Assembly: GCA_963727465.1 (NCBI GenBank)
Contig: CAVSGL010000012.1
Location: 310,001-374,000 of the forward strand
Length of the DNA: 64,000 bases
Reading direction: 5' to 3'
Source: VRUE01 sp963727465
GTDB taxonomy: Bacteria > Actinomycetota > Thermoleophilia > Solirubrobacterales > 70-9
Shown one piece after another: positions 49,593 through 57,594 of this stretch. The number at the start of each line of letters is the position of its first letter. Positions within the stretch are counted from its first letter, which is position 1. The notes beneath the pieces were generated by a model that had not been told where the DNA came from, did no database searches, and saw nothing but the letters and a program-made list of their open reading frames with translations. The translations under genes and the position numbers were made by a program.

Positions 49593-50909
49593 ATGCCCAG
49601 GTATCACGTCACGACGTTCGGCTGCCAGATGAACGTGCACGACTCCGAGCGCCTACAGGGCATGCTCGAGTCGCTCGGCTACGAGGCCGCCGACAGCCGC
49701 GAGCACGCGGATCTGATCCTCTTCAACACCTGCTCGATCCGCGAGTCGGCCGACAACCGATTCATCGCCCACCTGGGCGAGGCGAAGCGGCTGAAGGGCG
49801 AAGACCCCGAGCGGATCGTCGGCGTCGGCGGCTGCTGGGCGCAGTCGGTCAAGGACGAGGTATTCGAGCGCTTCCCCTTCGTCGACGTCGCCTTCGGCCC
49901 GGGTCAGATCCACCGCCTGGCCGAGTTCCTCAACTCGGATTCGCTCACTGCCCAGGGCTACTTCGAGTTCGAGGACTTCTCCGGGCACCTGCCGGCGCGG
50001 CGCGAGCGCGAGTTCCAGGGCTGGCTCCAGATCTCGCAGGGGTGCAACTGCCGATGCGCCTACTGCATCGTCCCCTCGACGCGGGGGCGCGAGCAGAGCC
50101 GCGACCCGGCAGAGCTCGTCGCCGAGGCCGAGAAGCTGGCGGCCGACGGCGTGCTCGAGGTCACCCTGCTGGGGCAGAACGTGAACAGCTACGGGCGTGA
50201 CCTGCCGAAGCAGTCGCGGATCGGCTTCGCCGAGCTGCTGGCGCGGATCGACGCGGTCGGGGGGATCGAGCGGATCCGCTACACCAGCCCGCACCCGAAG
50301 GACATGAAGGAGGACGTGATCCGCGCGCACGCCGAGCTGCCGGCGCTCTGCGAGCACATCCACCTGCCGCTCCAGTCGGGCTCCGGCGCGGTGCTCAAAC
50401 GGATGCGCCGCACCTACGACCGGCAGCGCTACATGGACCGCGTCGCGCTGATCCGCGAGCACGTCCCGGACTGCGCGATCACCACCGACATCATCGTCGG
50501 CTTCCCGGGCGAGACCGAGGCGGACTTCGAACAGACGCTCGAGGTGGTCGATGAGGTCGGCTACGACAGCGCCTTCACCTTCGTCTTCTCGCCGCGGCGG
50601 GAGACCGAGGCGGCGACGCTGGGCGGCCAGGTGCCGCACCCGGTGAAGCGCGAGCGGATGGAACGGCTGGTCGAGCTGGTGCAGCGCCGGGCGACGGAGC
50701 GCGCCCAGCGCTTCGTCGGCCGCGAGCTGGAGGTCCTGGTCGAGGGCCCTAGCCGCACCGACGAGACGCGGCTGCGCGGCCGGACCAGGCACAACAAGAC
50801 GGTCAACTTCGACGGGGTCGCACAGCCCGGTGAGCTGGTCGCGGTCGAGATCGACGCCGCGACCTCGACCACGCTGAGCGGGGTGGCGGCGAAGCCGATC
50901 GCGGTTTGA
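49593..50909 (+). CDS. miaB: tRNA-2-methylthio-N6-dimethylallyladenosine synthase
   Basis: 438 aa. Radical-SAM methylthiotransferase acting on i6A37 made by MiaA. N-terminal cluster Cys in FGCQMN, FNTCSIRE and GGCWAQ; radical-SAM motif GCNCRCAYCIVP (about 151); C-terminal TRAM domain from about 370. TAACCT box 8 nt upstream. The stop overlaps the TTG start of miaA. Confidence 0.96.
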   Translation: MPRYHVTTFGCQMNVHDSERLQGMLESLGYEAADSREHADLILFNTCSIRESADNRFIAHLGEAKRLKGEDPERIVGVGGCWAQSVKDEVFERFPFVDVAFGPGQIHRLAEFLNSDSLTAQGYFEFEDFSGHLPARREREFQGWLQISQGCNCRCAYCIVPSTRGREQSRDPAELVAEAEKLAADGVLEVTLLGQNVNSYGRDLPKQSRIGFAELLARIDAVGGIERIRYTSPHPKDMKEDVIRAHAELPALCEHIHLPLQSGSGAVLKRMRRTYDRQRYMDRVALIREHVPDCAITTDIIVGFPGETEADFEQTLEVVDEVGYDSAFTFVFSPRRETEAATLGGQVPHPVKRERMERLVELVQRRATERAQRFVGRELEVLVEGPSRTDETRLRGRTRHNKTVNFDGVAQPGELVAVEIDAATSTTLSGVAAKPIAV

Positions 50910-51628
50910 GCGTCCTGGCGATATTCGGGCCTACCGGGGTGGGGAAGACCGGGGTCGCGATCGCCCTTGCCGAGAGGCTGCGCGAGCGAGGCGAGGATCC
51001 GGTTGCGATCTCATGCGATGCGCTTCAGGTGTACGAAGGATTGGGTGTTCTCACCGGGGTGGCGTCGAGCCAGGAGAGAGAGAAGCTCGAGCATCGCCTG
51101 GTGGAGTTTGTGCCGGTCACCCGGCCATTCTCGGTCGGCGACTACATGCGGCTCGCGCACGCCGAGATCGATCGGGCGCTGGCGGCGGGAAGGACGCCGA
51201 TCGTCGTCGGCGGCACCGGCCTCTACCTGCGCGCCGCGGTGGCCGAGCTCTCGCTGGTCAGGGCGCCGCCCGAAAGCGAGGACTCCGAGCTGTGGTCGCC
51301 CGAGACGCGACTGCCGACGACGATCTTCGGGCTCGACATGGACCGAGCCCGGCTCTACGAGCGCATCGACGCCCGCACTGAAGCGATCGTCGCCGGCGGG
51401 GCGGCGGAGGAGGTGCGACGCGCCGAAGCGCTCGGCCCGTCCCGCACCGCCCGCAAGGCGCTCGGCTTCGACGAGCTGCTCTCCGGCGACGTCGAGCGGA
51501 TGAAGAAGCGCTCGCGCAACTACGCCCGCCGCCAGCTCACCTGGATGCGCAAGATCCCCAACCTGACCACGATCGACCGCACCCACCTCAGCGACGCCGC
51601 AGCCGCCGCCCTCATCCTCGCCAGATGA
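50906..51628 (+). CDS. miaA: tRNA dimethylallyltransferase, short form
   Basis: 240 aa from TTG 50906; typical MiaA has 290-310 residues. P-loop FGPTGVGKT, SCDALQVYEGL (DSxQVY type), IVVGGTGLYLRA and the C-terminal GFDELLSGD...RRQLTWMRK are conserved. The central block that normally carries the tRNA swivel region with NDxxRxxRALE is missing: after VAELSLVRAPPESE the protein goes straight to TIFGLDMDRARLYERIDAR. Likely a lineage-specific short enzyme given the intact ends and the coupled miaB. Confidence 0.88.
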   Translation: MSVLAIFGPTGVGKTGVAIALAERLRERGEDPVAISCDALQVYEGLGVLTGVASSQEREKLEHRLVEFVPVTRPFSVGDYMRLAHAEIDRALAAGRTPIVVGGTGLYLRAAVAELSLVRAPPESEDSELWSPETRLPTTIFGLDMDRARLYERIDARTEAIVAGGAAEEVRRAEALGPSRTARKALGFDELLSGDVERMKKRSRNYARRQLTWMRKIPNLTTIDRTHLSDAAAAALILAR

Positions 51629-51662
51629 AGGGTTGTGCCCCCGATAGGGGGCACAACCCTTC
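51627..51662 (+). terminator. Perfect 16-bp hairpin after miaA
   Basis: Arms 51627-51642 and 51647-51662 (GAAGGGTTGTGCCCCC and complement) around GATA, starting within the miaA stop codon. No U-run. The dapF -10 box TAAGCT begins three bases later at 51665. Left arm shared with 24988. Confidence 0.8.
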
Positions 51663-51677
51663 AATAAGCTGGCGCCC

Positions 51678-52523
51678 GTGAAGTTTGAGAAGTGGACCGC
51701 GCTGGGCAACGACTACGTGATCGTCGAGGCGGGCGAGCTGCCCTGGGAGCTGACGGGGGCGCGGGTGCAGCGGATCTGCGACCCGCACTTCGGCATCGGC
51801 GCCGACGGCGTCCTACGGCTCTCGCGCAGTGACGACCCGGAGTTCGTCGCCGAGCTGCGGATCTTCAACCCCGACGGCTCGGAGGCCGAGCTCTCGGGCA
51901 ACGGGGCGCGCGAGGCGATCCTCTACCTGCGCCGGCACGGCTGGACCGACGAGGACGTCTTCTCGATCTCGACCGCGGCTGGGCCGGTGACGCCGACGAT
52001 CACCTCCGAACGGACCTGCTCGGTGCAGATGGGTCGCGCCGCGACCGCCTCCAAGGACTTTCCCGAGGGCGAGCCGGACGGCAGGGGGATCCTCAGCGCC
52101 GGTGGCCGCGAGTGGGAGTTCCAGCACGTCTCGATCGGCAACCCGCAGTGCGCGATCGAGGTCGGCGAGGGGCTGGAGCAGCTCGACCTCGGCGCGATCG
52201 GCCCCGAGATCGAATCGCACCGGATCTTCCCCAACCGCACCAACGTCTCCTTCCTGCGCAGCGAGGGCAGCCGCGTGCGGGCGCGGATCTTCGAGCGCGG
52301 CGTGGGGGAGACGCTCTCCTCGGGGACGGGCGCGAGCGGCGCGGCGGTGACCGCCTTCCTGCGCGGCGCCCAGAGCCCAATCACGGTCGAGCTCGACGGC
52401 GGGGACCTGGAGGTCGAGGTCTCCGACGAGCTCGACGTGCGCCTGACCGGCTGGGCCGAGCCGATCTGCGCCGGCGAGCTCGCGCCCGAGCTCGTCGCCG
52501 CGCTGGCCGAGCTCAACCAATAG
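51678..52523 (+). CDS. dapF: DapF-like diaminopimelate epimerase, both catalytic Cys replaced by Ser
   Basis: 281 aa from GTG, with TAAGCT 7 nt before it. The fold and substrate contacts are those of diaminopimelate epimerase: ALGNDYVIV, FNPDGSEAE, IGNPQCAI, NRTNVSF and FERGVGET. But the two catalytic thiols are absent: MCGNG is LSGNG (Ser73, codon at 51894) and CGTGA is SGTGA (Ser215, codon 52320), the positions of Cys73 and Cys217 in the well-studied enzyme. The known mechanism needs a thiol pair, so it may be a slow epimerase, another enzyme, or it may work only in one direction. The dapL-like gene follows after 12 bp. Confidence 0.85.
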   Translation: MKFEKWTALGNDYVIVEAGELPWELTGARVQRICDPHFGIGADGVLRLSRSDDPEFVAELRIFNPDGSEAELSGNGAREAILYLRRHGWTDEDVFSISTAAGPVTPTITSERTCSVQMGRAATASKDFPEGEPDGRGILSAGGREWEFQHVSIGNPQCAIEVGEGLEQLDLGAIGPEIESHRIFPNRTNVSFLRSEGSRVRARIFERGVGETLSSGTGASGAAVTAFLRGAQSPITVELDGGDLEVEVSDELDVRLTGWAEPICAGELAPELVAALAELNQ

Positions 52524-52535
52524 ATTCTCGCGCCC

Positions 52536-53705
52536 GTGGGAATCGCAGAGCCATCGAAGCGCCTGGAGGCGATGCCTCCGTACATGTTCCAGGAGCTGGA
52601 GCGGCGGATCGCCGACAAGCGCGCCGCCGGCATCGACGTGATCAGCCTCGGCATCGGCGATCCCGACGAGCCGACCTACCCGCATATCGTCGCGGCGATG
52701 CAGGAGGCGGTCGCCGACCCCGGCACGCACCAGTATCCGAGCAACCGCGGCCGCGAGGAGTTCCGCGAGGGCATCGCGCGCTTCTACGAGCGCCGCTTCG
52801 GGGTCGAGATCGACCCCGAGGACGAGGTGATCCCGGCGCTCGGCGCCAAGGAGTGCATCTACAACCTCTGCTTCGCCTTCCTCGACCCGGGCGGCGTCGC
52901 GCTCGCCTCCGACCCCGGCTACCCGGTGTACACCGGCGGGCCGATCCTCGCCGGCGCGACGCCGGAGCTGCTGCCGCTGGTGCCGGAGCTGGGCTTCGTG
53001 CCGGACCTGACCGCGGTGCCCGCCGACGTCGCCGCCCGGGCGCGGCTGATGTTCATCAACTACCCGAACAACCCGACCGGCGCCGTCGTGCCCGAGGGCT
53101 TCTTCGACCTCGTCGTCTCCTTCGCCCGCGAGCACAAGATCCTCGTCGTCCACGACAACGCCTACTCGGAGACGACCTACGACGGCTACGTCGCCCCGAG
53201 CTTCCTCGCCACGCCGGGGGCGAAGGAGGTCGGCGTCGAGGTCTTCTCGCTCTCCAAGGGCTACAACATGACCGGCTGGCGCTGCGCGGCGATCCTCGGC
53301 AACCCGGAAGCGATCCAGACCTACTGGCGGCTGAAGACCAACGTCGACTCGGGCATGTTCGAGGCCGTGCAGCTGGCCGGCGTCGCCGCCCTCGACGGGC
53401 CGTCGGGCCCGCTCGAGCGGATGAACGAGACCTACGTCCGCCGCCGCGACCTGGTCGTCTCCGCGCTCGACGAGATCGGCGTCGAGGTGAGCGCGCCGAA
53501 GGGCACGATCTACGTCTGGGCGCCGGTGCCCGAGGGCCACACCTCGACCTCGTTCACCGAGCTGGTGCTGGAAGAGGCGGCGGTCGTCGTCTCCCCGGGC
53601 TCGATGTACGGGCCGAGCGGCGAGGGCTTCTTCCGCATCGCCCTGACCACGCCCGACGAGCGCATCGCCGAGGCCGTCGAGCGCATGCGCGAGCACCTGG
53701 CGTGA
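52536..53705 (+). CDS. dapL: LL-diaminopimelate aminotransferase-like PLP enzyme
   Basis: 389 aa, fold-type I aminotransferase. SLGIGDPDEPTYPHIV, the INYPNNPTGAVV strand, HDNAYSETTYDG and PLP Lys in FSLSKGYNMTGWR (about residue 240) match the LL-DAP aminotransferase group. It would make LL-diaminopimelate from tetrahydrodipicolinate in one step. Adjacency to the DapF-like gene fits lysine and wall synthesis. Other aminotransferases of the AlaT/AspC kind share the motifs, so substrate is likely rather than certain. Confidence 0.8.
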   Translation: MGIAEPSKRLEAMPPYMFQELERRIADKRAAGIDVISLGIGDPDEPTYPHIVAAMQEAVADPGTHQYPSNRGREEFREGIARFYERRFGVEIDPEDEVIPALGAKECIYNLCFAFLDPGGVALASDPGYPVYTGGPILAGATPELLPLVPELGFVPDLTAVPADVAARARLMFINYPNNPTGAVVPEGFFDLVVSFAREHKILVVHDNAYSETTYDGYVAPSFLATPGAKEVGVEVFSLSKGYNMTGWRCAAILGNPEAIQTYWRLKTNVDSGMFEAVQLAGVAALDGPSGPLERMNETYVRRRDLVVSALDEIGVEVSAPKGTIYVWAPVPEGHTSTSFTELVLEEAAVVVSPGSMYGPSGEGFFRIALTTPDERIAEAVERMREHLA

Positions 53706-53710
53706 TTGGC

Positions 53711-53828
53711 TTTTCCCGTTCGGGAAAATCGATGCCGCCGAGGGGCAGATTCTGGGTTGATTTTCCCGAACGGGTAAATTGAGCCTTTCTGACAGCGGAA
53801 TCTGCCATAATTTTCCCGAACGGGAAAA
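53711..53828. promoter_or_regulatory. Three palindromic operators at exact 50-bp spacing
   Basis: TTTTCCCGTTCGGGAAAA at 53711-53728, TTTTCCCGAACGGGTAAA at 53761-53778 (one mismatch) and TTTTCCCGAACGGGAAAA at 53811-53828, whose last base is the A of the hipB start codon. CATAAT just before the third site can be a -10 box. Expected to be bound by the HTH protein just downstream. Confidence 0.8.
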
Positions 53829-54043
53829 TGAAAAGGCAAATTACAAGCGAGTTGGACCTTGGCGCGTCGATTCGTGGCCGACGGAATGAGCTGGAACTGA
53901 CTCAGGGTGAGTTGGCCGATGTATCGAGCGTGACCCTGCGATTCGTCAGCGAACTCGAGCGCGGCAAGGCGACGGCGCAGTACGACGGCATCCGACGTGT
54001 CCTTGCCGCCCTGGGCCTCGATCTATTCGTCGAGTCGCGATGA
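53828..54043 (+). CDS. hipB: HipB-like HTH antitoxin
   Basis: 71 aa: Cro/CI HTH (LGASIRGRRNELELTQGELADVS in part, VTLRFVSELERGKATAQYDGIRRVLAALGLDL) typical of HipB, which represses its own operon and holds HipA. No Shine-Dalgarno; probably leaderless. Overlaps the hipA remnant by 4 bp. Confidence 0.85.
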   Translation: MKRQITSELDLGASIRGRRNELELTQGELADVSSVTLRFVSELERGKATAQYDGIRRVLAALGLDLFVESR

Positions 54044-54282
54044 GCTCCCTCGATGTCTATCTGCATGACGAGCGTGCGGGGACGCTGGACCGCCTCGACA
54101 GCGCGAAACTTCGGTTTGCCTACGACCCCGATTGGCTCACTTCGGCAGCCGCTCCGCTGTCGCTGGCATTGCCGCTCCGGGAGGAGCCCTACGCGGATTC
54201 CGCCCCGATCCTTGACTCCACAGAGGAGACGATCGAGCAATTCGCCGAGGTGCTCATCGCCGCCGCGACGGAACCGGCCTGA
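54040..54282 (+). pseudogene. hipA: HipA toxin truncated to its N-terminal domain
   Basis: 80 aa: SSLDVYLHDERAGTLDRL, KLRFAYDPDWLTSAAAPLSL, ALPLREEPYADS match the N-terminal (couple-hipA) domain of HipA, but the protein ends where the kinase would begin, after an unrelated 20-residue tail. Kinase toxicity is impossible. The repressor and its operators are retained. Confidence 0.8.
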
Positions 54283-54283
54283 T

Positions 54284-55129
54284 TCAGGCGGCGGCTTCGC
54301 GCTCCTCGCGCTTGCGCCAGTAGCGGTCGAGGCCGCGCCACTGGTACTCGGGCGGGACGCACTGGATCATCTCCGCCGCGGCGTCCTCGCTCGCCGCGCT
54401 CGCGGCGACGCGCTCGCGGTGGCGGGCCTCGTACTCGGCCTCGGAGAGGTCGCGGGCGAGCGCGGCCTCTTCGCGCAGGCGCTCCTTGACGAGTCCGAGG
54501 TGGGGGAGGGGGTCCTCGATCGCGCCGAAGTGGGTCAGCGCGAGCCGCTCCGGGCGCCAGCCTTCGACCAGGCCGATCGAGTCGATCCAGGTCTCGACGT
54601 CGATGTCGGGCGGCGGCGTCGGCGGGACGATGAGGTCGAGGCCGGGGATCGAGACCGCGGCGACGTCGCCGACGAAGGCGGTGCCGCTGTCGGTGTGCAG
54701 GTAGCTGACGTGGTGGGAGGCGTGGCCGGGCGTGTAGGCGACGCGCATGCCGAGCACCCGCTCGCCGCCGGCCAGCGGCCTAACGTTCGCCTCCGGCACC
54801 GGCACGATCTCTCCCCACAGGTACTCCATCCGGTCGCCGTAGAGGCGCTCTGCGCTGGCCAGCAGCCTCGAGGGGTCGATCAGGTGCGGGGCGCCGCGCT
54901 CATGCACGTAGACCTCGAGCTCGGGCCAGCGGCGCACCAGGGCGCCGGTCGCGGCGGCGTGGTCGAGGTGGATGTGGGTCAGCAGCAGCGCCCGCGGCCG
55001 CTCGTCGCCGAGCGCCGCCAGCAGCGTCTGCACGGAGGACTCCGGCCCCGGGTCGACCAGCGCCTCGTCGACCTGCCAGCAGCCGATCACGTGCGGGCGG
55101 CCGAGGTGCTCGACGTCGATTACGCGCAT
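54284..55129 (-). CDS. MBL-fold metallo-hydrolase
   Basis: 281 aa. Zinc motif THIHLDHAA (HxHxDH, about residue 52), further His in YTPGHASHHV, Asp in FVGDVAAV and final His in LTHFGAIED. The glyoxalase-II-like beta-lactamase fold is complete, with a helical 80-residue C-terminal part often found in this group. Substrate unknown. Convergent with hipA; ends 17 bp before the epimerase gene, same strand. Confidence 0.88.
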   Translation of the reverse strand: MRVIDVEHLGRPHVIGCWQVDEALVDPGPESSVQTLLAALGDERPRALLLTHIHLDHAAATGALVRRWPELEVYVHERGAPHLIDPSRLLASAERLYGDRMEYLWGEIVPVPEANVRPLAGGERVLGMRVAYTPGHASHHVSYLHTDSGTAFVGDVAAVSIPGLDLIVPPTPPPDIDVETWIDSIGLVEGWRPERLALTHFGAIEDPLPHLGLVKERLREEAALARDLSEAEYEARHRERVAASAASEDAAAEMIQCVPPEYQWRGLDRYWRKREEREAAA

Positions 55130-55145
55130 CGCGGTCGCGGCGTGT

Positions 55146-56141
55146 TCAGGCGGGCGCCGGGGCGGGGAAGCGGTCGTCTGCTTCGAGCGTCTGCCGCAGG
55201 CCCTCCTCGAGGCCGCGCGGGGCGTAGCCGAGCTCGCGGCTCGCCTTCTCGTGGCTGGCCCAGAAGGTGACGCCGTCGGCGGAGGAGATCAGCTCGCGCA
55301 GGTTGGGCGGCTGGCCCATCATCCTGCCGACCAGCGGGCCGATCGGCGTCAGCATCTTCATCATCGCCGTCGGCAGCGCGTATTTCGGCGCCTTGCGCCC
55401 GGTCGCGGCGGCGACCGTCTCGATCGCCTCGCGCATCGTCGTCACCGGGCCGCTGAGCACGTAGGTCTCGCCGACCCGTCCTTTGTCGAGCGCCAGCAGG
55501 ATGCCGCCGGCGATGTCTTCGACATGGGTCAGGCAGATGCCGAGCTCGGGGAAGGGGATCAGCGGCAGGCGTCCGGCGAAGAACTGCTCGAGCAGGTCGG
55601 CGACCTGGGAGGTGTCGCCGGGCCCGTAGACGCCGCCGGGCTGGACGATCGTGCCGGGCAGCCCGTCCTCGATCATCCGCTTGGCGACCTTGTGCGCCTC
55701 GAGCTTCGTCTCCTCGTAGTAGGAGGTGAACTCCTTGCCGGGGTGTTCGTAGCTCTCGTCGACCACCTGGCGGTGGGTGTTGCCGAAGACGCCCACGGTG
55801 GAGACGTAGACGAGCTTGGCGACGTTGGCCTCGCGCGCCGCTTTCAGCACCCTCTCGGTGCCGGCGACGTTGGCCTCCCACATCGCCGGGTGCTGCTTGA
55901 CCGGAATCCCGACCTCGTACATCGCGGCGGCGTGGACGACCGCCTCGCAGCCCTCCATGCCCCTGCGGATCGCCTCCGAGTCGGCGAGGTCGCCGCTGAC
56001 CAGCTCGCAGCCGAGGTCGGTGAGCTTGGCTGCCCTGCCGGGATTGCGGACCAGGCAGACGACGTCGTCGCCGCGGGCGCGCAGTTGGCGCGCGACCTCG
56101 CCGCCGATGAAGCCGGTTCCTCCCGTCACGAAGACCTTCAC
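55146..56141 (-). CDS. NAD-dependent epimerase/dehydratase (extended SDR)
   Basis: 331 aa from GTG 56141, chosen because KVFVTGGTGFIGGEVAR (TGGxGxxG) begins the fold at once. Catalytic YxxxK is YYEETKLEAHK; VQPGGVYGPGD and LTHVEDIAGGILLAL are typical of dihydroflavonol-reductase-like members. It may act on sugars, steroids or hopanoid precursors; substrate not decided. Divergent from hflX. Confidence 0.88.
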   Translation of the reverse strand: MKVFVTGGTGFIGGEVARQLRARGDDVVCLVRNPGRAAKLTDLGCELVSGDLADSEAIRRGMEGCEAVVHAAAMYEVGIPVKQHPAMWEANVAGTERVLKAAREANVAKLVYVSTVGVFGNTHRQVVDESYEHPGKEFTSYYEETKLEAHKVAKRMIEDGLPGTIVQPGGVYGPGDTSQVADLLEQFFAGRLPLIPFPELGICLTHVEDIAGGILLALDKGRVGETYVLSGPVTTMREAIETVAAATGRKAPKYALPTAMMKMLTPIGPLVGRMMGQPPNLRELISSADGVTFWASHEKASRELGYAPRGLEEGLRQTLEADDRFPAPAPA

Positions 56142-56187
56142 GCGACAAAGCCTATCCACACCGGCGCGACGCCTACACTTGAGTCGA

Positions 56188-57501
56188 GTGGATCGATCCC
56201 GCAACGGACGCAACAAGCAGACGCATTACGCCGCCGACGGCGCCGGCCTGTCCAACCCGCGCGCCCGCCAGCGGGCGCTGGCGATCGGCATCGGCGGCGC
56301 GGCGGGCGAGGACGATTCACTGGCGGAGCTGAAGGAACTGCTGCGCACGGCCGGCGTGGCGACCGCCGGCGAGGCGCTCCAGCAGCGCGACGCGCCCGAC
56401 CCCGACCGCTACCTCGGCCGCGGCAAGCTGGCCGAGGTCAAGCGGCAGGTCGGCGCCTGCGACGCCAACCTGGTCGCCTGCGACGACGAGCTGGCGCCGC
56501 GCCAGGAGCGCAACCTCGAGGCCGCGCTCGGCGTGCCGGTGATCGACCGCACCGCCGTGATCCTCGACATCTTCGCCGACCACGCCCACTCGGCCGAGGG
56601 CAAGCTCCAGGTCGAGCTCGCCCAGCTCGAGTACAACCTCGCCCGCATGCGGGGCCTGTGGACCCACCTCGAGCGACTCGGCGGCGGGATCGGCACCAGG
56701 GGCCCGGGCGAGAGCCAGATCGAGACCGACCGCCGGCTCGCCCGCGACCGGATCGCCGCCCTGCGCCGGCGCCTCGCGCGCCTGGAGCGCAACCGCGGGG
56801 TGATGAGGGCGCGGCGCGAGCGCTCCTCGCTGCCGCGCGTCGCCCTCGCCGGCTACACCAACGCCGGCAAGTCGACCCTGCTCAACGCGCTGACCGGCGC
56901 CGAGGCGGTCGGTGTCGGGGACAGGCTCTTCCACACGCTCGACCCGACGACCCGCAGCGTCGCCCTCTCCGGTCGCGACTTCCTCTTCACCGACACGGTC
57001 GGCTTCATCGAGAAGCTGCCGCACCAGCTGGTCGAGGCGTTCAAGGCGACGCTCGAGGAGACCGTGCTCGCCGACCTGATCCTCCAGGTGGTCGACGCCG
57101 CCGCCCCCGAGGAGCGCCGCCTCGCCGATCTCGAGGCGGTCGACGCGGTGCTGGAGGAGATCGGCGCCGGCGACAAGCCGCGCCTACAGGTGCTCAACAA
57201 GGCCGACCTGCTCGATGAGGACGCGCAGCGCGAGGCGCTGCTGCGCCATCCCGACGGCGTGCTGCTCTCGGCGCTGACCGGAGAGGGGGTCGACGAGCTG
57301 CTGGAGCGGGTCGAGGCGGCCTTCGCCGACACCCTGGCCGAGGTCGACCTGCTCGTCCCCTACAGCGAGGGCGCCCGCCTGCACGAGCTGCACGAGGTTG
57401 CGGGCGACCTGGAGCGCACCGAGCGCGAGGACGGCGTCCTGGTCCACGCTCGCGTGCCGCGGGCCGAGCTGCACCGCTTCGACGATTTAGCCGTTGCGTA
57501 G
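56188..57501 (+). CDS. hflX: GTPase HflX
   Basis: 437 aa from GTG (a TTG at 56179 is also possible). HflX domain with YLGRGKLAEVK, ACDDELAPRQERNLE, DRTAVILDIFADHAHSAEGKLQVELAQL and the linker GGIGTRGPGESQIETDRR; G domain with GYTNAGKSTLLNAL (G1, about 221), DTVGFIEKLP (G3), NKADLL (G4). Splits stalled ribosomes. TACACT box 8 nt upstream. Stop codon lies on the first base of the large palindrome. Confidence 0.95.
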   Translation: MDRSRNGRNKQTHYAADGAGLSNPRARQRALAIGIGGAAGEDDSLAELKELLRTAGVATAGEALQQRDAPDPDRYLGRGKLAEVKRQVGACDANLVACDDELAPRQERNLEAALGVPVIDRTAVILDIFADHAHSAEGKLQVELAQLEYNLARMRGLWTHLERLGGGIGTRGPGESQIETDRRLARDRIAALRRRLARLERNRGVMRARRERSSLPRVALAGYTNAGKSTLLNALTGAEAVGVGDRLFHTLDPTTRSVALSGRDFLFTDTVGFIEKLPHQLVEAFKATLEETVLADLILQVVDAAAPEERRLADLEAVDAVLEEIGAGDKPRLQVLNKADLLDEDAQREALLRHPDGVLLSALTGEGVDELLERVEAAFADTLAEVDLLVPYSEGARLHELHEVAGDLERTEREDGVLVHARVPRAELHRFDDLAVA

Positions 57502-57593
57502 GAGGGGGAGGGTGTCACTCGCCCCGACAAACGGCGGTCTAATTAGACCGCCGTTTTGAGTATCCGCCGGTTCGAGTGACACCCTCCCCCTCC
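57501..57593. repeat. Nested perfect palindrome between hflX and dut
   Basis: Outer arms of 21 bp perfectly complementary: 57501-57521 and 57573-57593 (GGAGGGGGAGGGTGTCACTC plus G). At the middle is a separate perfect 28-bp palindrome, 57529-57556, beginning AAACGGCGGTCTAA. It fills the whole gap: the left arm starts at the last base of the hflX stop, the right arm ends one base before the dut ATG. It may act as bidirectional terminator, cruciform or an RNA structure masking dut. Confidence 0.9.
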
Positions 57594-57594
57594 A

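Noticed and set aside
51890..52325. Selenocysteine or read error explaining the missing DapF cysteines
   Set aside because: Both positions are ordinary Ser codons (TCG), no TGA, and a double error at exactly the two catalytic codons is unlikely.
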